A DNA stretch of 64,000 bases, taken from contig JAEUIT010000086.1 of assembly GCA_016795035.1 (NCBI GenBank), forward strand, positions 62,001 through 126,000. The letters run 5' to 3'. How positions within the stretch are numbered: position 1 is the first letter of the stretch; every line of letters starts with the position of its first letter. The translations under genes and the position numbers were made by a program. The notes below the pieces were generated by a model that saw only the letters and a program-made list of their open reading frames with translations, searched no databases and was not told the origin of the DNA. The stretch comes from Phycisphaerae bacterium. Its GTDB lineage: Bacteria > Planctomycetota > Phycisphaerae > Phycisphaerales > SM1A02. Shown piece by piece: positions 42,756-51,188 of this stretch.

Positions 42756-43645
42756 CGCCCCCACCACCATCGCTTCGCGATGGTCCCCCTCCCCCGCTCT
42801 TCGAGCGGGGGAGGATGCAGAACGCGCTCTTAGATCCTCCCCCGCGAACGTGGGGGAGGTGGCATCGCGCAGCGATGACGGAGGGGGCGGGCTGCAACAG
42901 ACAGTGGAGATGGCGGAGGCATGCGGTCTCGAGCGGCCCCCACCACCATCGCTTTGCGATGGTCCCCCTCCCCCGCTGGAAGCGGGGGAGGATGCAGAAC
43001 GCGCACTTAGATCCTCCCCCGCGAACGCGGGGGAGGTGGCATCGCGCAGCGATGACGGATGGGGTTGGCTGCAACAGAGAGTGGAGATGGCGGAGGCAGG
43101 CGATCTCGAGCCGCCCCCACCATCATCGCTTCGCGATGGTCCCCCTCCCCCGCTGGAAGCGGGGGAGGATGCAGAACGCGCTCGTAGATCCTCCCCCGCG
43201 AACACGGGGGAGGTGGCATCGCGCCAGCGATGACGGTGGGGGCGGGCTGCAACAGAGAGAACGGAGCTGCCGGAGGCATGCGGTCTCGAGCCGCCCCCAC
43301 CACCATCGCTTCGCGATGGTCCCCCTCCCCCGCTCGAAGAGCGGGGGAGGATGCAGAACGCGCGCTTAGATCCTCCCCCGCGAACGCGGGGGAGGTGGCA
43401 TCGCGCCAGCGATGACGGAGGGGGCGGGCTGCAACAGAGAGTGGAGATGCCGGAGGCATGCGGTCTCGAGTCGCCCCCACCACCATCGCTTCGCGATGGT
43501 CCCCCTCCCCCGCTCTTCGAGCGGGGGAGGATGCAGAACGCGCTCCTAGATCCTCCCCCGCTCGAAAAGCGGGGGAGGATGCAGATCAGAGTCCTCCCCC
43601 ACGTTTCGTGGGGGAGGTGGCATCGCGCAGCGATGACGGTGGGGG
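42756..43645. repeat. Five tandem ~178-bp units, each with several hairpins
   Basis: Units start at about 42758, 42937, 43114, 43294 and 43474 (177-180 bp apart). Each contains ACCATCGC-TTC-GCGATGGT, a CCTCCCCCGC...GCGGGGGAGG stem with variable loop, TAGAT, a second CCTCCCCCGCG...CGCGGGGGAGG stem, CATCGC-N3-GCGATG, then GGCTGCAACAGAGAG and a spacer ending GGTCTCGAG. Loops vary with compensating stem changes (GCTCTTCGAGC, GCTGGAAGC, GCTCGAAGAGC), which indicates the base pairing is maintained. The last unit has an extra stem. REP/BIME-like; no protein is encoded. Confidence 0.9.
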
Positions 43646-43659
43646 TGCAGCGCATCTAT

Positions 43660-43838
43660 CTCCGTCTCCGTCTCGGCTCACTTCTGACTTCACATCTCTT
43701 GTCTCTGGGATCACTCGTCTCTCGTCTCTTGACTCTCTTCTCAAGGTTCGAAAAGAGAGACGAGTGAGCAGCGTCCAGTGACGACAGAGACAGGAGGAGA
43801 GCGAAGAGAAGTAAGCCGAGACAGAGACAGAGACAGAG
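43660..43838. repeat. Long imperfect palindrome of pyrimidine/purine-rich DNA
   Basis: The left arm begins CTCCGTCTCCGTCTCGGCTC and the right arm ends with the complement in the form GCCGAGACAGAGACAGAGAC. Internally TCTCTTGTCTCTG (43695-43707) faces CAGAGACAGGAGGAGA, and CACTCGTCTCTC (43712-43723) pairs perfectly with GAGAGACGAGTG (43755-43766). The whole folds into one hairpin centred near 43739. It lies just downstream of the recJ stop and could act as a strong terminator, or be a mobile-element remnant. Confidence 0.75.
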
Positions 43839-43888
43839 CAGTCAAAACCCGCCCTCTCCATTTTCTCTTTCTATTCGCTTCTCCCCCC

Positions 43889-45661
43889 TCACCTCACCCG
43901 CACGTCCTTCACTTCCAACTCCACGTTGCGGTCCCCGAGGTACGTGTCGATCTTCGGTTCGACCACCACGTCGAGCGGCGTGTTCGGGCGGAGCGATTCC
44001 GCGAAGCGTCGGCCGTCCCACCACTTCGCCTTGCGGAAGGTTCCGCGGGCGCTCTTCAGGTGGAACATGAGGTGCGTCTCCGACTTGCCCATCACGCGCG
44101 GCGGCGCGGTCACGACCACGTCGTCGAGGCGGATGCGCGGGCGCGGGTTGCCTCGGCCGAAGGGCGCGAGCTGTTCCAAGCTCCCCACCGTGGCAACGTC
44201 GAGTTCTTCCACCGTCGCGTGCGCGTCGACGTCGAGCGAGGCCACGAGGTCCTCGACGGTGAGCGTCTTCGACGCGTGCGCGACGAACGCGTCGGCGAAC
44301 GCCTGCACGCGATCGCGCTTCAGCGTGATGCCGGCGGCGTGGTCGTGGCCACCGGATTTGAGCGGCGTCTCGCCGCAGGACTGGATCGCGGCGAGGAGCG
44401 AGAAGCCGCGGATCGAGCGGCCCGAGCCCTTGGCGATGTCGTCGAACTCCTGCAACAGGATCGCCGGTCGGCCGAACGTGTCGACGAGCCGCGAGCACAC
44501 GATGCCCACGACGCCCGCGTGCCACTCGGGGCTCGCGAGGACGATCGCGCGGCGGTCGTCGCCCGTCATGCCGGCGTCGCGGGCACGGGCGCACGCGTCG
44601 TCGTAGATCCGTCTCTCCGTTGCACGTCGCTCGTTGTTGAGCCCGTCGAGCTCCTTCACGATCGCGGAGGCCTCCGGCTCGGTGGCCGTCGTCAGGAGTC
44701 GCACGGCCGCTTCGGCGCTTCCGAGTCGCCCGCATGCGTTGAGGCGCGGAGCGAGCCGAAACGCGATCGTCTCGCTCGCGATGCCGTCGCGGGCGACGTC
44801 GCCCAAGGCGAGCATCGCGCGAAGGCCGGGGATCTCCGTCTTCGCGAGCGCCGCGATGCCGTAGCGCACGACCGCGCGGTTCTCGCCGACGAGCGGCATC
44901 ACGTCGGCCACGGTGCCGATCGCGGCGAGCGCGAGCGTCGACGTGAGAAGGTCGCGCAACGGCGGCGGCAACTGATGGGCCGCGGGGCTTCCGTGGCGGC
45001 GATCGAGCATGGCCCACGCGAGCTTCCACGCGACGAGCGCGCCGCAGATGTCGCGGAAGCGATGCTCGCGGCCGTCGAGCGACGGATGCACGAGCGCGCG
45101 GACATCGGGAAGGCGACCGTCCTCGCGCGGGCGATGGTGGTCGGTGATGATGAGTTCGAGGCCGAGGCGCCGCGCGTGGTCGGCCTCGTCGACCGCCGTC
45201 ACGCCGCAGTCGACCGTGATGACCGTCTCGATCCCCTCCGCCGCGAGGGTCTCGAGGGCCTCGCCATTCAGGCCGTAGCCTTCGTCGATCCGGTGCGGAA
45301 CGTAGGTGCGGACGACCGCGTCGGGCTTGAGCGTCGTCAGCGTTCTCCAGAGGATCGCGGTCGCGGTGATGCCGTCGACGTCGTAGTCGCCGTAAATCGC
45401 GATGCGACGTCCGCGATCGAGCGCCTCGAGGATCGCGTCGGCAGCCGCGAGGAGATCGGGCCGCTCCCACGGTCGCTCGAGGTCGGCGAGCGTCGCCCGG
45501 AGGAACGAGTCCCGGTCGGTCGCCCCGACCCCGCGGGCGGCGAGAAGCCGGTCGATGAGCGATCCGGTCGCGTCGCCTGTGCGGGGGCCGAACCATCGGG
45601 CGACGACCCCGCGCGTGAACGCACGGGGATCGACGGTCGATGAGGCGAGAAGCGACGGCAC
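43889..45661 (-). CDS. recJ: Single-stranded-DNA-specific exonuclease RecJ
   Basis: 590-residue 5'-3' exonuclease acting in recombination and repair. DHH phosphoesterase motifs are present: IYGDYDVDGITATAI (motif I), TVDCGVTAVDEA, IITDHHRPRED (DHH) and ALAAIGTVADVMPL. The DHHA1 domain has GRSIRGFSLL and SGGHDHAAGITL. The C-terminal OB-fold is near GSLEQLAPFGRGNPRP. The GTG start at 45661 has a TACGAT element 7 nt upstream. The gene ends just before the long palindrome. Confidence 0.93.
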   Translation of the reverse strand: MPSLLASSTVDPRAFTRGVVARWFGPRTGDATGSLIDRLLAARGVGATDRDSFLRATLADLERPWERPDLLAAADAILEALDRGRRIAIYGDYDVDGITATAILWRTLTTLKPDAVVRTYVPHRIDEGYGLNGEALETLAAEGIETVITVDCGVTAVDEADHARRLGLELIITDHHRPREDGRLPDVRALVHPSLDGREHRFRDICGALVAWKLAWAMLDRRHGSPAAHQLPPPLRDLLTSTLALAAIGTVADVMPLVGENRAVVRYGIAALAKTEIPGLRAMLALGDVARDGIASETIAFRLAPRLNACGRLGSAEAAVRLLTTATEPEASAIVKELDGLNNERRATERRIYDDACARARDAGMTGDDRRAIVLASPEWHAGVVGIVCSRLVDTFGRPAILLQEFDDIAKGSGRSIRGFSLLAAIQSCGETPLKSGGHDHAAGITLKRDRVQAFADAFVAHASKTLTVEDLVASLDVDAHATVEELDVATVGSLEQLAPFGRGNPRPRIRLDDVVVTAPPRVMGKSETHLMFHLKSARGTFRKAKWWDGRRFAESLRPNTPLDVVVEPKIDTYLGDRNVELEVKDVRVR

Positions 45662-45668
45662 GCCGCGG

Positions 45669-45674
45669 ATCGTA
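45669..45674 (-). promoter_or_regulatory. -10-like TACGAT before recJ
   Basis: TACGAT on the minus strand ends 7 nt before the GTG start at 45661; no Shine-Dalgarno sequence. Confidence 0.4.
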
Positions 45675-45788
45675 CGGAGTTATCAGGCGGCACGGTCCTG
45701 TGCCTGGACGCGACCCACGCACGGGCGGGACGTTTCGCCTCCGACCTTCGAATCGTGGATACTGCCGCCCCGCACGGACTGACCATCA

Positions 45789-46409
45789 ATGAGTACGACC
45801 CGCTACAAGACCGTCCTCCTCTTCGGCGCTCCCGGTGCCGGCAAGGGCACGCAAGGCAAGATCCTCGGCAAGGTGCCTGGCTTCTTCCATCTCGCCTGCG
45901 GCGACGTCTTTCGCTCGCTCGACCTCTCGAGCGAGCTCGGCAAGAAGTTCCTCGAGCACTCCTCGCGCGGCGAGCTTGTCCCCGACAACCTCACGATCGA
46001 GATGTGGCAGCAGAACATGCACGCCCAGACCGTGCTGAGTCTTTACAAGCCCGCGGTCGATCTTCTCATTCTCGACGGCATTCCCCGCAGCGTCGCGCAG
46101 GCACACGAGATGCGCGAGTACCTCGACGTCCTCCGCGTCATTCACCTCGTGTGCCGTGATCGCGACGAGATGGTGCGGCGCATGCGCAAGCGCGCGCTCA
46201 AGGAGAACCGTCTCGACGACGCCGACGAGAAGGTCATTCGCCGGCGCTTCGAGGTGTACGACAAGGAGACCGCGCCTGTCCTGGCGTGCTATCCGCCGAG
46301 CATCATTTCGGAAGTCGACGCGATGGGCTCGCCCGCCGAAGTGCTTCAGCACGTGCTCGAAGTCGTCGTGCCCGTGCAGAACGAGCACTTCCGCAACCCG
46401 CTCGGCTGA
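45789..46409 (+). CDS. adk: Adenylate kinase
   Basis: 206-residue nucleoside monophosphate kinase converting AMP and ATP to two ADP. The P-loop is LFGAPGAGKGTQGK, the NMP-binding region has FFHLACGDVFRSLD, and the DGIPRSVAQAHEMREYL segment matches the usual DGFPR motif with Ile for Phe. The lid is the short form without zinc cysteines (RLDDADEKVIRRRFEVYDKET). ATG 45789 is clear. It is divergent from recJ and ends 10 nt from the convergent PDZ gene. Confidence 0.9.
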   Translation: MSTTRYKTVLLFGAPGAGKGTQGKILGKVPGFFHLACGDVFRSLDLSSELGKKFLEHSSRGELVPDNLTIEMWQQNMHAQTVLSLYKPAVDLLILDGIPRSVAQAHEMREYLDVLRVIHLVCRDRDEMVRRMRKRALKENRLDDADEKVIRRRFEVYDKETAPVLACYPPSIISEVDAMGSPAEVLQHVLEVVVPVQNEHFRNPLG

Positions 46410-46419
46410 AACGCGGAGA

Positions 46420-47457
46420 TCACTCCGCCTTCGGAAGAAGCTCCTCGTACCGCTTCGCGACGCGACGGAACCACTCGCGCTGCGATTCGGCGTAGGTGCT
46501 GTCGTTCGCCTGGCGGCGCAGGTTCGTCAGCGTCGCCTCGAGCGCGTTCAGCGTCTGCGCGTCCCATGCGCGGCGCTCGGCCTTGTAGATCTCGATCAGC
46601 CGCTTGAGGCCCTGGACGTCGGGATGCGTGTCGGGATCGAGCGCGGCAAAGCGCTTGAGCGCTTCGCGATCTTCGGGCATTTCGACGACGACCGGCACGG
46701 GCGAGAAGCGCGAGCGCACTTCGCGCGCGAGGTCCTGCCGTTCCTGGCTCACCGGCGCGCGGGCGAACGTTCCCGTTCCTGACGACTCGAGCTGCCGCGA
46801 CGAGCCGAGGGGGAACGTGACGTCGATCCGCTTCGTCTTCGGCGCGCCGTTCTCCTGAATGAGCTCGCCCTTCGGGCCGCGCTCCGTGCGAATCGCCTCG
46901 ACGCGCACCGGCGTGCCCGGGCTCATCGACTGCACGATGTCGGTCAGGTCCGTGGACGCGTGTATCGCGCGGCCGTCGATGGCGACCACGCGGTCGCCGG
47001 GCTTGAGATGCGCTTCGGCGGGCATCCCGGGAATGCAGTTCGTGATGAGGACGCCGCCCTCGCGATCGCCCACGTCCATCTGCACGCCGAGCGCGCCGAC
47101 GGGGCGCGTCAGGATCCGCTCGCTCACGATGGCGACGAGCCGATGCTGCCCCTCGACGGGAAGGCCGCCGCGGGCGAGCACGGAGAGCAGCTCCTCGAGA
47201 GGGATGGCGTCGTCGCGGAGCGCGATCGTGGCCTCACGGCGCTTCTCGAACGCACGGTCGCTCAAGGACACGACGAGTGCGGCGACCTTGTCGGACACCG
47301 CCCGCTTCTTGAGCTCCTCGTTCGACTCGAGCGACAGCAGTTGCGAGGTCGCGAGGTTCGGCCGCGACGGCTTCACGGCGCGAAAGATGTCGACCTGCTG
47401 CGCCGACGCACCGGCTGCAACGAGGAAGGCCGCAAGAAACGCGACGGGAGCTCGCAT
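46420..47457 (-). CDS. Exported PDZ-domain protein
   Basis: 345-residue secreted or periplasmic protein. A signal peptide (MRAPVAFLAAFLVAAGASAQ) is followed by a helical N-terminal region and one PDZ domain (about residues 118-195: LGVQMDVGDREGGVLITNCI, HLKPGDRVVAIDGRAI). The C-terminal 100 residues are Arg/Glu-rich helices. No protease catalytic residues are present, so it is an adaptor or substrate-binding protein rather than a DegP-type protease. The start is supported by TAGCCT 6 nt upstream. Confidence 0.75.
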   Translation of the reverse strand: MRAPVAFLAAFLVAAGASAQQVDIFRAVKPSRPNLATSQLLSLESNEELKKRAVSDKVAALVVSLSDRAFEKRREATIALRDDAIPLEELLSVLARGGLPVEGQHRLVAIVSERILTRPVGALGVQMDVGDREGGVLITNCIPGMPAEAHLKPGDRVVAIDGRAIHASTDLTDIVQSMSPGTPVRVEAIRTERGPKGELIQENGAPKTKRIDVTFPLGSSRQLESSGTGTFARAPVSQERQDLAREVRSRFSPVPVVVEMPEDREALKRFAALDPDTHPDVQGLKRLIEIYKAERRAWDAQTLNALEATLTNLRRQANDSTYAESQREWFRRVAKRYEELLPKAE

Positions 47458-47463
47458 GGGGAC

Positions 47464-47469
47464 AGGCTA
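47464..47469 (-). promoter_or_regulatory. -10-like TAGCCT before the PDZ gene
   Basis: TAGCCT on the minus strand ends 6 nt before ATG 47457; no Shine-Dalgarno sequence. Confidence 0.35.
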
Positions 47470-47520
47470 CGCGAACCGCTCCCGCGGCTCAACGGTCCGC
47501 GTGCGACGAATCCGAACTCG

Positions 47521-48663
47521 TCAGAGTTCGGAGATCGCCTTGCGGTGGTGCCGCACCCACTGGCACTTGCGCAGGACGAGCCGCATGAAGGACGCGCCCG
47601 AAAGGTCGGCGAAGGTGCCGTGCGTGGCCACCGGAATGGCGGATTCGGCGATCATCGCCTCGATCATGAGCCACGGCACCATGGCCCGCTCGTCGGCCGA
47701 AAGCGGCCGGGCTGCAACGGTGAGATAGCCGGTGAGAAACGCGCGAAGGCGGTGCGGGTCGAGGTCGTCGGGCCATTCCTCGGGCACGCGGCTCTGGCCG
47801 GCCTGCAGCGCGAACTGCAGCATGCCGTTGGCGATCTCGGTCACCCACGCCTCGGCGCGGGCGCTGTCGAAGTCGATCACCGCGAGCACGCCGCCGTTGC
47901 CGAAGATGAGATTGCCCGGATGCCAATCGCCGTGCACGACGGACCGTCCGAGTCCGCGCAGGCCGAGGACGTCGATCTCGTCGGTCGCGCGTGCATAGAT
48001 GAGTCGGAGCTCGCGCGCGATCGACTCGAGCTCCGCGCGCGACTGTCCCGGCTCGACTCGTTGGATGGCGTCGGCGAGATGGTCGAGCGCCTTGCGCACG
48101 CTCGGCGAGTCGTGGTACGACGCCGGCGGAGCCGCGGACGGATCGAGGTCGGCGGTGATCCGATGCAGTTCGCCCAGCGCCTCGCCCGACTTTCCGGCGA
48201 GGCGCCCCGACTTGTCGAACCGGTCGCCTTCGATGAATCGGAAGAGCTCGTACGCGTAGTCGCCGAGGAGCAGCAACGTGGAGCCGGTCTCGCGCACGCG
48301 CAGGAGCGGCGCCACCGGATACCCCTTGCGCTCGAGCTGCGACTGGATCGCCTGTGCGAAGCGGATCCGCGCGACCGGATGCCGCAACGTGGAGCGGCGC
48401 TTGAGGAGGTACGTGCCGTCGCTCGTCCAGAGTTTCAGCTTGGGCGCCGAGCGCGAACCGCGTCGATACTCGTGCGCCCGTTCGACGGTCCCGATCTCGA
48501 AGCGACCGAGGATCGTCGCGAGTTCGTCGGCGAGGAATGTGTCCCATCCGCGCCGGTAGAGATCGGCGAGATCGTGTTCGCCGGGAGGATGGGCGCCATG
48601 CGACTCGCCTCCGCCGCTCGCCGCGTGACCTGGGGCAGGAGATCGTGGCGTGGAATCACCCAT
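47521..48663 (-). CDS. Aminoglycoside-phosphotransferase-like (APH family) kinase
   Basis: 380-residue protein of the APH/choline-kinase superfamily. The catalytic loop is SVVHGDWHPGNLIFG (Asp in HGDWHPGN) and the metal-binding motif is VLAVIDFDSARAE. The N-lobe Lys is in GTYLLKRRST, and the C-terminal LVLRKCQWVRHHRKA is basic. Typical substrates are small molecules such as homoserine, choline or spores' coat sugars; none can be assigned. The first 35 residues are Pro/Gly/His-rich and disordered. It follows yicC by 24 nt. Confidence 0.75.
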   Translation of the reverse strand: MGDSTPRSPAPGHAASGGGESHGAHPPGEHDLADLYRRGWDTFLADELATILGRFEIGTVERAHEYRRGSRSAPKLKLWTSDGTYLLKRRSTLRHPVARIRFAQAIQSQLERKGYPVAPLLRVRETGSTLLLLGDYAYELFRFIEGDRFDKSGRLAGKSGEALGELHRITADLDPSAAPPASYHDSPSVRKALDHLADAIQRVEPGQSRAELESIARELRLIYARATDEIDVLGLRGLGRSVVHGDWHPGNLIFGNGGVLAVIDFDSARAEAWVTEIANGMLQFALQAGQSRVPEEWPDDLDPHRLRAFLTGYLTVAARPLSADERAMVPWLMIEAMIAESAIPVATHGTFADLSGASFMRLVLRKCQWVRHHRKAISEL

Positions 48664-48687
48664 CGACGACTCGATCCTACCGCGAGA

Positions 48688-49575
48688 TCACTCCGCGTTC
48701 GCCGCCTGTTCCTTGATTCGATCGATCGCGGTCTTGATCTCGACGATGCGCCGGGCGATCTCGCCGTCGGCGGACTTGCTGGCGATGGTGTTCGCCTCGC
48801 GAAGCATCTCTTGCGAGAGAAAGTCGAGCGTGCGCCCCGCCGGCTCGTCGTTGCTGGCGTCGAGGATGCGATCCAATTGGTCGAGGTGACCGCCCAAACG
48901 GGAGATCTCCTCGGCGATGTCGCTCCGCTCGGCGAAGATCGCGACCTCGCGGAGGAGGTCCTCGTCGCGGACCGACGCGCCGACCTCGGCGAGGAGCTGC
49001 GTCACCCGTTGCCGGAGCCGTTCCTGATAGAGCCGGACGACGTCGGGCGCGCGGTCCCGGATGATCGCGAGCCGCTCGCGCACCTGCTGGCCGAAGAGCC
49101 GAAGCTGGGCGTGCAGGGCTTCGCCCTCCTTCGTGCGCATCGCGAGCATGCGGTCGGTCGCCTCCTCGAGAAGCCGAAGGAGGACCGGCCGCGCGCTCTC
49201 CGTGAGCCGATCGGGCGAAAGGCCGACGACGCCGGGCACCGTGAGCAGCGTCGCGAGATCGATGGTGACGCGATTCGCGAGTTCCGGCGGCATCGCGGCG
49301 ACCATGCGCTTCACGAACGCCCGCGCCGCGTCGACGTTCACTTCGCCGGCCGCGTCGCTCGCCGAAAGGCCGAGGCGCACGGTGACCGTGACGCTTCCGC
49401 GTTGCGTGCGCTTCGCGATCGCCGTCTCAAGTTCCGGCTCGAGCTGCACGAGCTCCGGCGGCACGCGCACGATCGCCTTGAAGAACTTGTTGTTGACCGA
49501 ACGGACTTCGACCGAGTACTGACGGCCCGATTGCTCCGCGGTCGAGACGCCAAAACCGGTCATCGATCGAAGCAA
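48688..49575 (-). CDS. yicC: YicC family endoribonuclease
   Basis: 295-residue YicC/YloC-family protein, a metal-dependent RNase in characterised members. The N-terminus SMTGFGVSTAEQ, SVEVRSVNNKFFKAIVRVP, and the C-terminal EEISRLGGHLDQLDRIL...LDFLSQEMLREANTIASKS are diagnostic. TTG at 49575 (giving LLRSMTGFG) is preferred over ATG 49563 because the family normally starts M-x-RSMTG and GGAG lies 7 nt upstream of the TTG. It sits between secG and the APH-like gene on the minus strand. Confidence 0.9.
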   Translation of the reverse strand: MLRSMTGFGVSTAEQSGRQYSVEVRSVNNKFFKAIVRVPPELVQLEPELETAIAKRTQRGSVTVTVRLGLSASDAAGEVNVDAARAFVKRMVAAMPPELANRVTIDLATLLTVPGVVGLSPDRLTESARPVLLRLLEEATDRMLAMRTKEGEALHAQLRLFGQQVRERLAIIRDRAPDVVRLYQERLRQRVTQLLAEVGASVRDEDLLREVAIFAERSDIAEEISRLGGHLDQLDRILDASNDEPAGRTLDFLSQEMLREANTIASKSADGEIARRIVEIKTAIDRIKEQAANAE

Positions 49576-49618
49576 GGGCGAACTCCGTCCTAGATCGCGG
49601 CGAGGAAGAAGGAACGAC

Positions 49619-50152
49619 TCAGTTCTTCGGCGGCGCGGCCGGCGGCTCGGTGGCCGGAGGCGGCGTGCCCGTGCCGGTGCCGGTCGCCGGCGGGGTCGAC
49701 GTTGCAGGCGGCGTCGTGGCGTCGCCAGTGGTCGGCGTTGCAGGCGGGGTCGTCGGCGGAGTGGCCGACGGCGTTGCGGGCGCGTCGGTCGGCGTTGCAG
49801 GCGCGGGCGCCGCGCCGCTCGTGCCGGTCTCGGTGCCGGTGCCGCCACCGGTGTCAGTGCCGGTGCCGGTGTCGGTGCCGGTCGCGTTCGTCGGGGCCGC
49901 CGGCTTGCGCGCGGCCGGGCCGTCCGTCACGTTCACGCCGATCGCGAAGATCAGGAAGAGGGCGAAGATGCCGACGGTCGCCGCGGTGAGGGCGTCGCCG
50001 GTGCGTCCGCCGAAGGCGGTGTCGTTGCCGCCGCCTGCGCCACCGAAGGCCGTGGCGAGACCGCCGCCCTGCGGGCGCTGGACGAGGATGATCAGGATCA
50101 TCGCGACCGAGACGGCGAGAAATCCAAGCGTGAGAATCGTGAACAGGATCAT
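49619..50152 (-). CDS. secG: SecG translocase subunit with long Thr/Pro/Ala-rich tail
   Basis: 177-residue inner-membrane protein of the SecYEG translocon. The first 75 residues are a normal SecG: a hydrophobic helix (FTILTLGFLAVSVAMILIILVQ), the RPQGGGLATAFGGAGG loop and a second helix (TVGIFALFLIFAIGV). The remaining about 95 residues are a low-complexity Thr/Pro/Ala/Gly tail with repeated P-A-T. Three of these repeats are encoded by the genome-wide 12-mer in antisense. ATG 50152 is used; tpiA lies upstream, a common tpiA-secG arrangement. Confidence 0.85.
   Translation of the reverse strand: MILFTILTLGFLAVSVAMILIILVQRPQGGGLATAFGGAGGGNDTAFGGRTGDALTAATVGIFALFLIFAIGVNVTDGPAARKPAAPTNATGTDTGTGTDTGGGTGTETGTSGAAPAPATPTDAPATPSATPPTTPPATPTTGDATTPPATSTPPATGTGTGTPPPATEPPAAPPKN
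49696..49800 (+). repeat. Cluster of three genome-signature 12-mers inside secG
   Basis: TCGACGTTGCAG (49696-49707), TCGGCGTTGCAG (49732-49743) and TCGGCGTTGCAG (49789-49800). They are the densest group of the TCNNCGTTGCAG motif in the window and code for Pro-Ala-Thr in the SecG tail. Confidence 0.85.
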
Positions 50153-50299
50153 TGCGGCTACGGATGAACGCGACGACCGCCCCAAGCGCTTCGGCGTCAC
50201 TAGACGACCGAGGCGAGGCGGTCTGGCGAGAGCGACGCAGCATACCCGAGACCGGCACGCCGCCCGGCGAACGCGTCGGATGCCAATAACCCGGCGCGG

Positions 50300-51124
50300 T
50301 TAGCCGACCGAAGCGGCCGCGGCGGCGCAGATCTGGACGAACTCGTCGGGCTTGAGCGACGCCCCGCCGACCAGGCCGCCGTCGATGTCGGGCATCGCGA
50401 GGAGTTCGGCGGCATTCTTCCCGTTCATCGACCCGCCGTAGATCACGCGGATGGCGGCCGCGTGATCCGCCCCGAAAAGGGTCGCGAGCGTCGCCCGGAC
50501 ATGGGCGTGGGCCGATTGGGCGTCCTGTGGCGTGGCGGTCCGGCCGGTGCCGATCGCCCACACCGGCTCATATGCAACGACGAGTTGGCGAAGGTCGTCG
50601 GTTTCGACGTCGGCGAGGTCCTCGTGCAGCTGCTGCGAGAGGATCTCGAGGTGCCGCTTCGCCTCGCGCTCGGCGAGCGTCTCGCCGATGCACAGCACGA
50701 CGATCAGGCCGTAGTCGAGGGCGATTCGCACCTTTCGCGCGAGGAGATCGTCGCTTTCGCCGAGGCCATGGCGACGTTCGGAGTGCCCGACGAGCACCGT
50801 CTGCACGCCGAGATCGGTGAGCATGTTCGCGCTGACTTGGCCCGTGAACGCGCCGCCGTCCTCGGCCGAACAATCCTGCGCCCCGAGCATCACCGAGCGG
50901 TGGCCAAGCGCGTGGCCGACCGCCTGCACATAGACCGACGGCGGGAACACCGCGACATCGACCTTCGTCACGGCGGCGTGCGAACCCTCGCTCACGCCGC
51001 GCGACACCGCCTCCGCGAGTTCGACCGCGCTCGCGAGTTCGGTGTTCATCTTCCAGTTTCCGCCGACAAACGGAGTGCGGCGTGCGTGTCCGTGCGGCGT
51101 GGCGTGCGTGGAACCGGTCTGCAT
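50300..51124 (-). CDS. tpiA: Triose-phosphate isomerase
   Basis: 274-residue TIM-barrel enzyme interconverting glyceraldehyde-3-phosphate and dihydroxyacetone phosphate. The catalytic Lys is in FVGGNWKMN, the His in VLVGHSERR and the Glu in VVAYEPVWAIGTG; the phosphate loop is IYGGSMNGKNA and DGGLVGGASL. The first 18 residues (to HGHARR) are a short non-conserved extension from ATG 51124. The frame runs further upstream into alaS antisense. It is divergent from alaS. Confidence 0.95.
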   Translation of the reverse strand: MQTGSTHATPHGHARRTPFVGGNWKMNTELASAVELAEAVSRGVSEGSHAAVTKVDVAVFPPSVYVQAVGHALGHRSVMLGAQDCSAEDGGAFTGQVSANMLTDLGVQTVLVGHSERRHGLGESDDLLARKVRIALDYGLIVVLCIGETLAEREAKRHLEILSQQLHEDLADVETDDLRQLVVAYEPVWAIGTGRTATPQDAQSAHAHVRATLATLFGADHAAAIRVIYGGSMNGKNAAELLAMPDIDGGLVGGASLKPDEFVQICAAAAASVG

Positions 51125-51188
51125 GGCGAAAACGATACCGACAACCCGTGCCGCTACACTCCACGCCCTTTTTGAACGGCTTCCGCCC

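Noticed and set aside
42756..43645. Possible CRISPR array
   Set aside because: Units are about 178 bp with near-identical content rather than short repeats with unique spacers, and no cas gene is present.
42682..43655. Open frames across the hairpin array on both strands
   Set aside because: They encode repetitive Arg/Ser/Pro/Gly sequence produced by the repeat; no start context or conserved protein.
46960..49593. 877-codon open frame on the plus strand
   Set aside because: Antisense to PDZ, APH-like and yicC genes, all of which have strong motifs on the minus strand.
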